A DNA stretch of 64,000 nucleotides from VRUE01 sp035712345 (GTDB taxonomy: Bacteria > Actinomycetota > Thermoleophilia > Solirubrobacterales > 70-9). The notes below the pieces were generated by a model, which saw only the letters and a list, made by a program, of their open reading frames with translations, had not been told where the DNA came from and did no database searches. A program made the translations under genes and the position numbers. The stretch covers positions 62,001 through 126,000 of the forward strand of contig DASTAY010000056.1 of assembly GCA_035712345.1 (NCBI GenBank). Reading direction: 5' to 3'. How positions within the stretch are numbered: position 1 is the first letter of the stretch; each line of letters begins with the position of its first letter. Below are positions 48,594-57,658 of the stretch, piece after piece.

Positions 48594-49595
48594 TCAGATG
48601 GGCCGACGGCCGGAAGACGTGCGGGATGCGAGCCTCAGTGTGCGGACGACGGCGCGCACCAAGCCGGTCGCGACGACGGCCCAGACGGCAACCGCCACCC
48701 AGACCCAGACGTCGGCGAAGTGGGTGATCGCCGGCGCCGGGACGATCGAGCCAACGACAAAGCTGCAGGCGGCGTACATCCCGACCGGGAAGACCGTCGA
48801 CCAGCGGCGTACACCGTAGCGCCGGCGCGGCCAGCGCAGCTCGGCGGCGAGGAGTATCGGTAGCCAGACGAGCGCCGCGACCCAGAGTCCAAGTGAGATC
48901 CCCTTGAGCGCGCCGAGCGCACCGCCCGGAGGTTCCAGGCTTTCGTAGGCGAGCGCGATCCGCCCCGCCACAACGGTGGAGATCGCCAGGGCGCCGCCGG
49001 TGACCCAGTGGTCGCCGCCGCCGCTGGCGAGCTGCCGGAAATCGAAGTGGCGCAGCACCCGCGGGTAGAAGCCGAGGCCGAGGAGGAACGGCAACAGCGA
49101 GGCAGCGAGCAGCCACTCGGCCCGATAGGCCAGCGCCAGCGCCGCAGCGAGGAGCGCGAGGGACTCGGTGCCGACGGTGAGGATGAAGGAGGCGCCGACC
49201 GTCGGCGTCCTCCAGTTGCGCAGGACCGGCCCCACCAGCCCGAGCCAGACGAGCAGGGCGACGACGAGCAGGAGGCTGCCGGCCCAGTTCCAGCCGAGCA
49301 GCGTCAGACGGGTGCCCAGGACCCCGGTGCCGGCGACGGCGGTGAAGGCGGCGGGCGTGCGCAGGTCCTCTCGAAAACGGGCGCGGTCGCGCAGGGCGCG
49401 GGCCGGAAGCATGATTGCGAGAACCACCCAAGCCGCCAGGTCAAGCGCTAGCAGGAGCCGGGAGAGCTGCTCGTGGCCGTCCAGCGCGAGGCCGATCGAG
49501 ACGATCCCGGTACCCATCACGACCGCGCCGGACGCCGGCGGCACCGCGGCCAAGAGCAAGTCGACGCCACCGGGCGCGACGCGTCGGCTGGACAT
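48594..49595 (-). CDS. TDT/SLAC1-family anion transporter, adjacent to narI
   Basis: A 333-aa membrane protein of the TehA/C4-dicarboxylate/SLAC1 type with ten helices. Typical starts are VPPASGAVVMGTGIVSIGLA, AGTGVLGTRLTLLGW, and near the end RRWSTVFPVGMYAACSFVVG. Family members carry tellurite, malate, sulfite, nitrate or chloride. ATG 49595 overlaps the narI stop (TGATG), so it is the fifth gene of the nar operon. That suggests export of nitrite or uptake of nitrate by an anion-channel mechanism (inference). Confidence 0.85.
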   Translation of the reverse strand: MSSRRVAPGGVDLLLAAVPPASGAVVMGTGIVSIGLALDGHEQLSRLLLALDLAAWVVLAIMLPARALRDRARFREDLRTPAAFTAVAGTGVLGTRLTLLGWNWAGSLLLVVALLVWLGLVGPVLRNWRTPTVGASFILTVGTESLALLAAALALAYRAEWLLAASLLPFLLGLGFYPRVLRHFDFRQLASGGGDHWVTGGALAISTVVAGRIALAYESLEPPGGALGALKGISLGLWVAALVWLPILLAAELRWPRRRYGVRRWSTVFPVGMYAACSFVVGSIVPAPAITHFADVWVWVAVAVWAVVATGLVRAVVRTLRLASRTSSGRRPI

Positions 49596-50287
49596 CAGCG
49601 AGCGGCGTAACGGCGCCGGTAAAGGATGTAGGGACGGCCGACGTACTGCAGCGGGATGCTCCAGGCATGGACCAAGCGGCTGAACGGGAACGCCGCCCAG
49701 AAGCCCCAGGCGATGATCGCGTGCAGCTGGTAGACGAGCGGCGCGCCCTTCACCGCGTTGACATCCGGGTCGAGGTAGAACAGCGAGCGCCACCAGTCCC
49801 CGATCGTGTCGCGGTAGTTGTACGGGTCGCCGGTGAACAGGGTGTGGGCGAAGGTCATCCAGCAGCCGAGCAGGATCAGCACCGTGAGCAGGAGGTAGGT
49901 CAGCATGTCCATCCGGCTGGTGGAGCGGCGGACCCGGGGGCTGGTGGAGCGGCGGTAGAGCAACCCGAGGAAGCCGACCAGCGTTATCAGCCCGGCGGTA
50001 CCGCCGGCGACTCCGGCGAACCAACGGTAGAAGCCCTCGGAGATCCCGATCGAGGCGGTCAGCGAGGGTGGGATGCAGAGTCCGATCACGTGGCCGCCGA
50101 TCGCGGCCAGCGCGCCGTAGTGGAAAGCTGGGCTGGCCCATCCCAGCACCCGGCGGTCGAGCAGCTGGGTGGAGCGGCTGGTCCAGGCGAACTGGTCGGC
50201 GCGGTAGCGCCACACGTGGCCGACCGCGAAGGTCGTGATTGCGACGAACGGCAGGATGATCCAGAGCAGGATCTCGGCGGCGCTCAC
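49595..50287 (-). CDS. narI: respiratory nitrate reductase gamma subunit (cytochrome b)
   Basis: A 230-aa membrane protein with five helices that carries two b hemes and takes electrons from menaquinol. Visible: FAVGHVWRYRADQFAWTSRS after helix 1, PAFHYGALAAIGGHVIGLCI (heme His ligands), MLTYLLLTVLILLGCWMTFA, and VYQLHAIIAWGFWAAFPFSRLVHAWS (further His ligands). GTG 50287 overlaps the narJ stop (GTGA). It anchors NarGH to the cytoplasmic side of the membrane. Confidence 0.93.
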   Translation of the reverse strand: MSAAEILLWIILPFVAITTFAVGHVWRYRADQFAWTSRSTQLLDRRVLGWASPAFHYGALAAIGGHVIGLCIPPSLTASIGISEGFYRWFAGVAGGTAGLITLVGFLGLLYRRSTSPRVRRSTSRMDMLTYLLLTVLILLGCWMTFAHTLFTGDPYNYRDTIGDWWRSLFYLDPDVNAVKGAPLVYQLHAIIAWGFWAAFPFSRLVHAWSIPLQYVGRPYILYRRRYAAR

Positions 50288-50934
50288 CGTCTCGCCTCCG
50301 CGCCGGGCATCACCTCGGGCGGTGCGAACGGCTCCAGCCCGACCAGCTCCTGCGGTGGGCCGGCGGCGGCGATCCCGGCCGCCCGCGCCCGCTCCCCCGC
50401 CGAAGCCGGGCCGAGGGTCTCGCAGACGGCGTCTAGCAGCTCCGCGTAGGGGCTGGCGAGGTCGCGCAGACTGAGCCGCACCAGCTCCAGCGCTGCCCGG
50501 TTCTCGCGCAGGACGATCTCGCCGCGGCCCTGCGGCGCTGTGGCCGCGAACTCGAGCATCACCGGCAGGTAGTCGGGCAGCTCGGTGCCCTCCAGCGGCA
50601 GCCCGGCGGCACGGTAGAGCCGCTTCAGCCGCACCAGAGCGCTGCCCCGCTCGCGCTTGTCGCCGTCGGAGTAGAAGGTGAGGTAGAGGCCGGAGCGCTT
50701 GTTGAGGTCGATCGCCTCTACGTAGTGCTGGGCGGCCACGACCGGCTCGGTGCGATCCCTCCAGGCGAGGAAGCGTTCCAGCGCCGCCCGGGCCGGCGAC
50801 CGCGGCAGCGTCGCGACCGCGGCGCCGATCTCCTCCCGGGCCGCCAGCAGCTCCTCGCCGGGGTACTGGAGCAGCAGCGAGCAGAGTTCGTAGACTCGCG
50901 CCGCGGCCTCGCCCCGCCGCGCCCGCGGCGCCAT
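50284..50934 (-). CDS. narJ: nitrate reductase assembly chaperone
   Basis: A 216-aa chaperone of the NarJ/TorD type: YELCSLLLQYPGEELLAARE, LNKRSGLYLTFYSDGDKRER (the signature of NarJ, YLTYY-GDxRxRG), LPDYLPVMLEFAA. NarJ binds apo-NarG and assists insertion of the Mo-cofactor and iron-sulfur clusters. It overlaps narH (TGATG) and narI (GTGA), conserved order narGHJI. Confidence 0.93.
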   Translation of the reverse strand: MAPRARRGEAAARVYELCSLLLQYPGEELLAAREEIGAAVATLPRSPARAALERFLAWRDRTEPVVAAQHYVEAIDLNKRSGLYLTFYSDGDKRERGSALVRLKRLYRAAGLPLEGTELPDYLPVMLEFAATAPQGRGEIVLRENRAALELVRLSLRDLASPYAELLDAVCETLGPASAGERARAAGIAAAGPPQELVGLEPFAPPEVMPGAEARR

Positions 50935-52523
50935 CAGCTCGCCCCCCCGTCGCGGCGCCGGCCCCCGGCCATCTTGACCAGGTCGAGGTCGACCGGGTCG
51001 GGATCCCGTTCGAGCATGAACCCCTCGGTGCCGGCTTCGGGGTCGGGCGTGATCGCGCCGCAGTTGCCGGGGCCGCCCTCGAAGTCCAGGCCGCAGGCAC
51101 CCTGCTGTTCCATCAGCCGCTCGCCTAGCTCGGCGTGGGCCTGCGGGATCACGTAGCGGTCGTCGTAGTCGGCGATCGCCAACAGCCGGTACATGTCCTC
51201 GACGTCCTCGACGCTCATCCCGACCGCGGCGGGCATCTCCTCGTCGTGCTCGCCGAGCACGTCGCGCTTGCGCATGTGGCCGCGCATCGCCGCCAGCCGC
51301 CGAAGCACGCTGCGAATCCGCTCGCCGTCGCCGGCCGCGAGCAGGTTGGCGAGGTAGTCGACCGGGATCCGCATCGACTCGATCGCCGGGAAGACCTGGT
51401 CGGGATCGGCCTCATAGCCGTCGGTCTCAAGCGAGTTGACGATCGGCGAGAGCGGCGGCACATACCAGACCATCGGCAACGTTCGGTACTCGGGGTGCAG
51501 CGGCAGCGCCACTTCGTAGCGGTGGGCGAGCGCGTAGACGGGCGAGCGGCGGGCGGCGTCGATCCAGTCGTCGGGAATGCCGTCGGCACTCGCCTGCGCC
51601 CGCACCGCCGGGTCCTCCGGGTCGAGGAAGACGTCGCGCTGGGCATCGAGCAGGTCGTGCTCGTCGGGCACCGAGGCAGCCGCCTCGACGCGGTCGGCGT
51701 CGTAGAGGACAAGGCCGATGTAGCGGATCCGCCCGACGCAGGTCTCCGAGCAGATCGTCGGCAGGCCGGCCTCGATCCGCGGGTAGCAGAGCGTGCACTT
51801 CTCGGCCTTGCCGGTCTTGTGGTTGAAGTAGACCTTCTTGTAGGGGCAGCCGGAGACGCAGAAGCGCCAGCCGCGGCACTTCTCCTGGTCGACGAGCACG
51901 ATCCCGTCCTCCTCGCGCTTGTACATCGCGCCGGAGGGGCAGGAGGCGACGCAGGAGGGATTCAGGCAGTGCTCGCAGATCCGCGGTAGGTAGAACATGA
52001 AGGCCTGCTCGTAGGTCGCCTTGACCTGCTCCTGGATCCCCTCGGTCAGCGGGTCCATGTGGATGCGCTCCGGCGCGCCTGCGAGGTTGTCGTCCCAGTT
52101 GGGCCCCCACTCGATCTCCTCGAGCGGCTTGCCGGTCAGCTGCGAGCGGGCGCGGGCAACCGGATCGTGCTCGGAGAGCGGCGCCGTGATCAGCTTCTCG
52201 TAGTCGTAGGTCCAGGGCTCGTAGTAGTCGTCGATCTCGGGCAGGTCGGGATTCGAGAAGATCGAGAGCAGCTTCTTGATTCTGCCTCCCGCCTTCAGCC
52301 GCAGCCTGCCCTTGCGGTCGAGCTCCCAGCCCCCCTTCCAGTGCTCCTGGTCCTCCCAGCGCTTGGGGTAGCCGATCCCGGGCTTGGTCTCGACGTCGTT
52401 GAACCACATGTACTCAGCGCCGGGCCGGTTGGTCCAGACCTGCTTGCAGGTGACCGAGCAGGTGTGGCAGCCGATGCACTTGTCGAGGTTCATCACCATC
52501 CCGACCTGGGCCTTGATCTTCAC
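50934..52523 (-). CDS. narH: respiratory nitrate reductase beta subunit
   Basis: A 529-aa electron-transfer subunit with four iron-sulfur clusters. Cysteine groups: CIGCHTCSVTCKQVW near residue 16, CEHCLNPSCVASCP near 180, CRGWRFCVSGCP near 213 (Trp replacing one Cys, as in the [3Fe-4S] cluster of NarH) and CTLCYPRIEAGLPTICSETC near 240. It passes electrons from NarI to NarG. Start is GTG 52523, overlapping the narG stop (GTGA). Confidence 0.95.
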   Translation of the reverse strand: MKIKAQVGMVMNLDKCIGCHTCSVTCKQVWTNRPGAEYMWFNDVETKPGIGYPKRWEDQEHWKGGWELDRKGRLRLKAGGRIKKLLSIFSNPDLPEIDDYYEPWTYDYEKLITAPLSEHDPVARARSQLTGKPLEEIEWGPNWDDNLAGAPERIHMDPLTEGIQEQVKATYEQAFMFYLPRICEHCLNPSCVASCPSGAMYKREEDGIVLVDQEKCRGWRFCVSGCPYKKVYFNHKTGKAEKCTLCYPRIEAGLPTICSETCVGRIRYIGLVLYDADRVEAAASVPDEHDLLDAQRDVFLDPEDPAVRAQASADGIPDDWIDAARRSPVYALAHRYEVALPLHPEYRTLPMVWYVPPLSPIVNSLETDGYEADPDQVFPAIESMRIPVDYLANLLAAGDGERIRSVLRRLAAMRGHMRKRDVLGEHDEEMPAAVGMSVEDVEDMYRLLAIADYDDRYVIPQAHAELGERLMEQQGACGLDFEGGPGNCGAITPDPEAGTEGFMLERDPDPVDLDLVKMAGGRRRDGGAS

Positions 52524-55500
52524 TCGAACACCACCTCCGCCTCGCGCTTTCGCAGCACCGTGACCTCGTCGCGCTGTGATCCGGTCGGGCCGTAGTAGTT
52601 GAAGCCGAAGCTGAGCTGCGCGTAGGCGCCGATGAAGTGGGTCGGCTTCATCACGATCCGGGTCAGCGAGTTGTCGGTGCCACCGCGCTTGCCTTCCAGC
52701 TCGGTCAGCGGCACGTTCAGGTGGCGGTCCTTGGCGTGGTACATCAGGCAGGTCCCCTCGGGGATCCGGTGGGAGACCGCCGCCCGGCAGGAGACGACGC
52801 CGTTGCGGTTATAGGCCTCGACCCAATCGTTGTCGTGGATGTCGAGCGCCTCGGCGTCCTCGCGGCTGATCCAGAGCGTGCCGCCGCCGCGGAAGAGGGT
52901 CAGCATGTGCAGGTTGTCCTGGTACTCGGAGTGGATCGACCACTTCGAGTGCGGGGTGAGGTAGCGCAGGGTCAGCTCGCGGCGCTCGCTGTCGCCATCC
53001 TCGCGCTGGTCGCCGAAGATCGCCCGGTGGGCAAGCGGCGGGCGGTAGACCGGCAGTCCTTCGCCCAGCTCCAGCATCCAGGCGTGGTCGAGGTAGAAGT
53101 GCATGCGGCCCGAGAGCGTGTGCCACGGCTTCTCGCGCTCGACGTTCATCGTGAACGGCGCGTAGCGGCGCCCGTGGGCCTCGATCCCCGACCACTCCGG
53201 CGAGGTGATCACGGTGCGCGGCTGCACCCGCGCGTCGGCCAGCTCGATGCGGTCGCCGGCGCGGGGGCCGGCGAGGTCGGCGAGCTCGACGCCCGTGGTG
53301 TGCTCGAGCGAGCGGAAGCCCTCGACCGCAAGGCGGCCGTTGGTCGTCCCCGAAAGCGCCAGGATCGCCTCGCAGGCGTGCTCGACCCGCTCCAGCGAGG
53401 GGCGCCCGTCGGCGACTCCGCCGCGCACGATGCCGTTGCGGGCGCCGAGGTCGGCGACCTCCTCATCGGCGACCCAGCTCGCCCCCTTGACCGCCGTGCC
53501 CTGCTCCTCGACCAGGGGGCCCAGCGCCTTCCACTTCTCGGCCACCTGAGGGTAGTCACGCTCGACGACGATCAGCTTCGGCATCGTCTTCCCCGGCTCG
53601 GGCTCGCACTCGCCGGCACGCCAGTCGCGAACCTCGCCCAGGGGCTGGGAGATCTCATCGGCGCTGTCGTGCAGCAACGGCGCCGCGACCAGGTCGCGGC
53701 GGGTGCCGAGGTGCTTGGCGGCCAGCTCAGAGAAGCGCTCTGCGATGCGTCGAAAGGAGTCCCAATCGGTCTTCGCCTCCCAGGGCGGCGGCACCGCCTG
53801 GTTGAAGGTGTGGACGAAGGGGTGCAGGTCGGTGCTCGAGAGGTCGACCTTCTCGTACCAGGTGGCCGCCGGCAGCACGACGTCGGAGAAGAGCGCGTTG
53901 CTGGTCATGCGGAAGTCGATCGTGCTCAACAGGTCGAGCTTGCCCTCCGGCGCCTCCTCGCGCCAGGCGACCTCCTGTGGGCGCAGCTCCGGCGGGCTCT
54001 CCTCGGCGCGCACCGCGTTGTCGGTCGTGCCCAGCAGGTGCTTGAGAAAGTACTCGTGGCCCTTGCCCGAGGAGCCGAGGAGGTTGGCGCGCCAGACGGT
54101 CATCACCTTGGGCTGGTTGGCGGGCGCGTCGGGGTCCTCACAGGCGAAGCGCAGCCGCCCCTCGCGCAGCTCGCGGACGACGTAGTCGGCCGGCTCCATG
54201 CCAGCGCGCTCGGCCTCCTCGACCAGCTCCAGGCTGGAGCGGTCGAAGCTCGGGTAGGAGGGCAGCCAGCCGAGCCGGGCGCCGAGCGCGTTGACATCGG
54301 CGACGTGGCGCCCCTCGAACAGGCCGCGCCCCAGCGGCGAGGCGAGGTCCTCGGGGCGCTGGCGCTCGTAGCGCCACTGGTCGGTGGCGAGGTAGAAGAA
54401 CGGCGTCCCCGACTGGTGGCGCGGCGGGCGGGTCCAGTCCAGGGCGAAGGCGAGCGTCTGCCAGCCGGCCAGCGGGCGGACCTTCTCCTGGCCGACGTAA
54501 TGGGCCCAGCCGCCGCCGTTGACTCCCTCGCAGCCGCAGAGCTGGACCAGCGCGAGGAAGGTGCGGTAGACCTGGTCGGAATGGAACCAGTGGTTGGTGC
54601 CGGCGCCCATCGCGATCATCGAGCGCCCCTCGGTGACCTCGGCGTTGCGGGCGAACTCGCGCGCCACCCGCGCGACCAGCTTGCCGTCGACGCCGGTGAT
54701 CGGCTCCTGCCAGGCGGGGGTGCAGGGCTGGGGGTCGTCGTAGCCGCTGGGCCACTCGCCGGGCAGGCCCTCGCGCCCGACGCCGTAGTGGGCGAGGCTG
54801 AGGTCGAGCACGGTGGTGACCAGGTGATCGCCGACGCGGATCGCCGGCACGCCGCGGCGCACCGAACCGCCCCCTTCCCCCTCGCCGACGTCGAAGCGGG
54901 GCAGGTCGACCGCGACGCGCTCGCCCGCCCGGTCGATCAGGGTCAGCGCCGGCTCGATGCCGTCCAGCTTCAGGTTCCACTTCCCCGGCTCGCCGTAGCG
55001 ATGGCCGACCGAGCCCTTGGGCACTGCGGGCTCTCCCGTGCGCTCATCGAGCAGGACCGGCTTCCACTCGGCGTTCTCCTCCTCGCCACCGGCGCCCTCG
55101 AGGTCGGAGGCCCGGAGTAGCCGGTCGGGCACGTAGGCGCCGTCGCGCTCGCGCAGGGTGACCAGCAGCGGCAGGTCGGTGAAGCGCCGCGCGTAGTCTC
55201 GGAAGTAGGGCACCTCGCGCTCTACGTAGAACTCCTTGAGGATCACGTGGCCCATCGCCATCGCCATCGCCCCGTCTGAGCCCGGCTCGGCCGCCAGCCA
55301 GTGGTCGGCGAACTTGGTGTGCTCGGCGTAGTCGGGCGAGACGACGACGACCTTCTGGCCGCGGTAGCGAGCCTCGGTCATGAAGTGGGCGTCGGGGGTG
55401 CGGGTGGTCGGCAGGTTCGTGCCCCAGATCAGCAGGTAGCCGGCGTTCCACCAGTCGCCGGACTCCGGCACGTCGGTCTGGTCTCCGAAGGACTGCGGCG

Positions 55501-56203
55501 AGGAGGGCGGCAGGTCGGCGTACCAGTCATAGAAGGAGAGGATCGTGCCGCCGATCAGCGAGAGGAACCGCGTGCCTGCGGCGTAGGAAGCCATTGACAT
55601 CGCCGGGATCGGCGAGAAGCCGACCACCCGGTCGGGCCCGTGGCGCTTGATCGTGTGCACGTGGGCGGCGGCGATCATCTCCGCCGCCTCCTCCCAGGAG
55701 GCACGCACGAAGCCGCCCTTGCCCCGCTGGCGCTTGTAGAGGCGGGATTTCTCGGGGTCTTCGACGATCTCCGCCCAAGCCTCGACCGGGTCTCCGAGCC
55801 GCTTGCGCGCCTCGCGGAACATCGCCAGCAGGCTGCCGCGCACATAGGGGTACTTGACCCGCAGCGGCGAGTAGGTGTACCAGGAGAATGAGGCGCCGCG
55901 GGGGCAGCCGCGGGGCTCGTAGTCGGGCATCTCGGGGCCGGTCGAGGGGTAGTCGACCGCCTGCGACTCCCAGGTGATCAGCCCATCCTTGACGTAGACG
56001 TTCCACGAGCAGGAGCCGGTGCAATTGACGCCGTGGGTCGAGCGCACCACCTTGTCGTGCGCCCAACGGCCTCGGTAGGAGCGCTCCCAGTCGCGGTCTT
56101 TGGCGACGAGCTGACTCCAGTGCTCCTCGGAAATCGGGCCGCGCCGCAGGAAGCGGTGAGCCTCAAGGAGCGGATTGGAGCGACCTGACAAGGCGATGAC
56201 CAT
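52520..56203 (-). CDS. narG: respiratory nitrate reductase alpha subunit
   Basis: A 1227-aa molybdenum enzyme that reduces nitrate to nitrite at the cytoplasmic face. The FS0 cluster motif HGVNCTGSCSW (His plus Cys ligands) begins at about residue 57. CPRGASFSWYTYSPLRVKYP follows, then EARYRGQKVVVVSPDYAEHT, YLLIWGTNLPTTRTPDAHF, and C-terminal HFYLDHAWMLELGE and SIHSEYQDNLHMLTLFRGG. There is no twin-Arg leader, as expected for the cytoplasmic NarG. ATG 56203 gives a usual family length (about 1220-1250); the upstream in-frame extension looks non-coding. No clear ribosome-binding site, so possibly leaderless. Confidence 0.95.
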   Translation of the reverse strand: MVIALSGRSNPLLEAHRFLRRGPISEEHWSQLVAKDRDWERSYRGRWAHDKVVRSTHGVNCTGSCSWNVYVKDGLITWESQAVDYPSTGPEMPDYEPRGCPRGASFSWYTYSPLRVKYPYVRGSLLAMFREARKRLGDPVEAWAEIVEDPEKSRLYKRQRGKGGFVRASWEEAAEMIAAAHVHTIKRHGPDRVVGFSPIPAMSMASYAAGTRFLSLIGGTILSFYDWYADLPPSSPQSFGDQTDVPESGDWWNAGYLLIWGTNLPTTRTPDAHFMTEARYRGQKVVVVSPDYAEHTKFADHWLAAEPGSDGAMAMAMGHVILKEFYVEREVPYFRDYARRFTDLPLLVTLRERDGAYVPDRLLRASDLEGAGGEEENAEWKPVLLDERTGEPAVPKGSVGHRYGEPGKWNLKLDGIEPALTLIDRAGERVAVDLPRFDVGEGEGGGSVRRGVPAIRVGDHLVTTVLDLSLAHYGVGREGLPGEWPSGYDDPQPCTPAWQEPITGVDGKLVARVAREFARNAEVTEGRSMIAMGAGTNHWFHSDQVYRTFLALVQLCGCEGVNGGGWAHYVGQEKVRPLAGWQTLAFALDWTRPPRHQSGTPFFYLATDQWRYERQRPEDLASPLGRGLFEGRHVADVNALGARLGWLPSYPSFDRSSLELVEEAERAGMEPADYVVRELREGRLRFACEDPDAPANQPKVMTVWRANLLGSSGKGHEYFLKHLLGTTDNAVRAEESPPELRPQEVAWREEAPEGKLDLLSTIDFRMTSNALFSDVVLPAATWYEKVDLSSTDLHPFVHTFNQAVPPPWEAKTDWDSFRRIAERFSELAAKHLGTRRDLVAAPLLHDSADEISQPLGEVRDWRAGECEPEPGKTMPKLIVVERDYPQVAEKWKALGPLVEEQGTAVKGASWVADEEVADLGARNGIVRGGVADGRPSLERVEHACEAILALSGTTNGRLAVEGFRSLEHTTGVELADLAGPRAGDRIELADARVQPRTVITSPEWSGIEAHGRRYAPFTMNVEREKPWHTLSGRMHFYLDHAWMLELGEGLPVYRPPLAHRAIFGDQREDGDSERRELTLRYLTPHSKWSIHSEYQDNLHMLTLFRGGGTLWISREDAEALDIHDNDWVEAYNRNGVVSCRAAVSHRIPEGTCLMYHAKDRHLNVPLTELEGKRGGTDNSLTRIVMKPTHFIGAYAQLSFGFNYYGPTGSQRDEVTVLRKREAEVVFE

Positions 56204-56343
56204 TCGTATCACAGCGAGAGCAGTACTTGCCCTATTTACACATAGGAAGTGGACGAACACTTCGGGCAGGCTAGGATGGCCGGGGAGCATTCCTCAGCTG
56301 CCAGGCAGTGCCTCCAAACACCGAACCACGGGAAGGAGCGATC

Positions 56344-56721
56344 GTGCAGAGCTGGGACCTCGACGGGCTGGACTTGAAGCCACGATTGCCGGAGATACTC
56401 TCCTCCAGCGAGGACGCGCGGGCCATCGTCCTCGACCTCGCCGCCGGCGAGAGCCTCTCCGAGCATGAGGTGCACGAGCGAGCCTGGCTGTTCGTCCTCG
56501 ACGGCGAGGTCGAGGTCGGCACCAGTGCCGGCACGGCCGCCTCAGGAGGCCGCGGCCTCCTGGTCGAGTTCGAGCCCCGCGAGCGACACGAGGTCACGGC
56601 ATCGAGCGACGCCCGCTTGCTGTTGCTGCTCACCCCGTGGCCGGGCGATGGCCACCCGGGGGCAATGGAGATCCGCGAGAAGCTCTACACCCGCCGCCAC
56701 GCCGCCAAGCGCTCAAGTTAG
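56344..56721 (+). CDS. cupin-domain protein divergent from narG
   Basis: A 125-aa single-domain cupin: ILSSSEDARAIVLDLAAGES, LSEHEVHERAWLFVLDGEVE (motif 1, with His-x-H-like HEVHE and later Glu), and GLLVEFEPRERHEVTASSDA (motif 2 with His). GTG 56344 is chosen because AAGGAG precedes it by five bases. Divergent position 140 bases from narG suggests involvement in nitrate respiration, perhaps as a small-molecule sensor, but nothing in the sequence proves it. Confidence 0.75.
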   Translation: MQSWDLDGLDLKPRLPEILSSSEDARAIVLDLAAGESLSEHEVHERAWLFVLDGEVEVGTSAGTAASGGRGLLVEFEPRERHEVTASSDARLLLLLTPWPGDGHPGAMEIREKLYTRRHAAKRSS

Positions 56722-56794
56722 CCGAGCGGCGCCCGCGCCGGGCCCGTGGCACCGGGCCGGCCGCTAGAACGATGAGGAGAGGATCGCCGCAGGT

Positions 56795-56954
56795 GAACTG
56801 ATCGGCATGCTCGACCTCTGGCCGGCAGGGGAGGGGTTTGGGTCGTGTCGTTGACGTCGCCGGCGGCGAGCCGCTCGTAGGTCTCGAAGATCAGCTGGTG
56901 TCGGCGGGCGGGCGGCCCACTGCCGACGTCGAGCTCTTGGTCGGAAGTGGATAT
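56795..56954 (-). pseudogene. remnant of a DUF2249-type gene
   Basis: Read leftward from 56954: STSDQELDV, PPARRHQLIFETYERLAAGD, VND, then after a frame change PKPLPCRPEVEHADQFTC. This resembles the DUF2249 family (LDVRxLPPxxRHxxIFxTxxxLxxGxxxxLVNDHDPxPL), which often accompanies nitrate and nitrite respiration genes. The expected start codon reads ATA instead of ATG, with GGAGGGA upstream. A block before VND is missing, at least one base is lost near 56850, and the tail is absent. The surrounding 56722-57172 contains no intact gene. Confidence 0.5.
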
Positions 56955-57111
56955 GAATCGTCTCCCTCCGGTCGCTGTCTTTCTCTCCGATGCCAGCGGT
57001 GCGCGGCCTCGGCCACCCAGGCCTGACAGCAAAGCGGCGCGGGAGACGATCGCTGGCGCCCGGGACGGGGAGATCTTGCGTTCGGCTCGCCAGGGCTCAT
57101 GGAAAGATATT

Positions 57112-57132
57112 TTACACACGGTAACTGTGTAA
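57112..57132. promoter_or_regulatory. palindrome TTACACA-N7-TGTGTAA
   Basis: A perfect 7-base inverted repeat with a 7-base centre (CGGTAAC), in an AT-rich stretch upstream of the DUF2249 remnant and 41 bases downstream of the moaB stop. The half-site TTACACA also occurs once upstream of narG (56236-56242), without a good second half. It looks like a regulator-binding site left from, or still serving, a redox- or nitrate-responsive promoter; the protein is unknown. Confidence 0.5.
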
Positions 57133-57172
57133 TGTCGACGCGCGAGACTCGCGGGTCACGCCCGCTGCTCAG

Positions 57173-57652
57173 TCAGTGCGAGGTCGGCTGCTCGCGCAAC
57201 AGGGCGATCGCGTGGGGCAGGGCGGCGGCGATCGCCGCTCCCGCCTGCTCGACGCCAGCCGGGCTGCCCGGCAGGTTGACAATCAGAGTCGCGCCGCGGA
57301 TCCCGGCGACGGCGCGCGAGAGCATCCAGTGGGGCGTGTGCTTGTGCGAGGCAGCGCGCATCGCCTCGGCCAGCCCAGGGGCCTCGCGCTCGATCAGCGC
57401 CCTGGTCGCCTCCGGGGTGACATCGGTCGGCGAGAAGCCGGTGCCACCGGTGGTCAGGACCAGCTCGCAGCGCTCCTCGTCGGCCCAGTGACGCAACCGC
57501 TCTTCGATCCTGACGCGCTCGTCGGGAATGAGATCGCGGCCGGCGATGTCCGCACCGAGGCTCTCGGCGAACGCGGCCAGCCGCACGCCGCTCTCGTCCT
57601 CGCCCTCGTCGGCGGCCTTCGATGTGCTGATGGTGAGGATCGCAGCGCGCAC
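57173..57652 (-). CDS. moaB: molybdopterin adenylyltransferase-type protein (MoaB/MogA)
   Basis: A 159-aa protein of the MoaB/MogA fold: AAILTISTSKAADEGEDESG near the start, LVLTTGGTGFSPTDVTPEAT (molybdopterin-binding TGGTG signature) and ATLIVNLPGSPAGVEQA (NLPGSP loop). It adenylates molybdopterin before metal insertion by MoeA. It is the last gene of the leftward TDT-moeA-moaDE-moaC-moaB unit, six bases after moaC. Confidence 0.9.
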   Translation of the reverse strand: MRAAILTISTSKAADEGEDESGVRLAAFAESLGADIAGRDLIPDERVRIEERLRHWADEERCELVLTTGGTGFSPTDVTPEATRALIEREAPGLAEAMRAASHKHTPHWMLSRAVAGIRGATLIVNLPGSPAGVEQAGAAIAAALPHAIALLREQPTSH

Positions 57653-57658
57653 GGCGCC

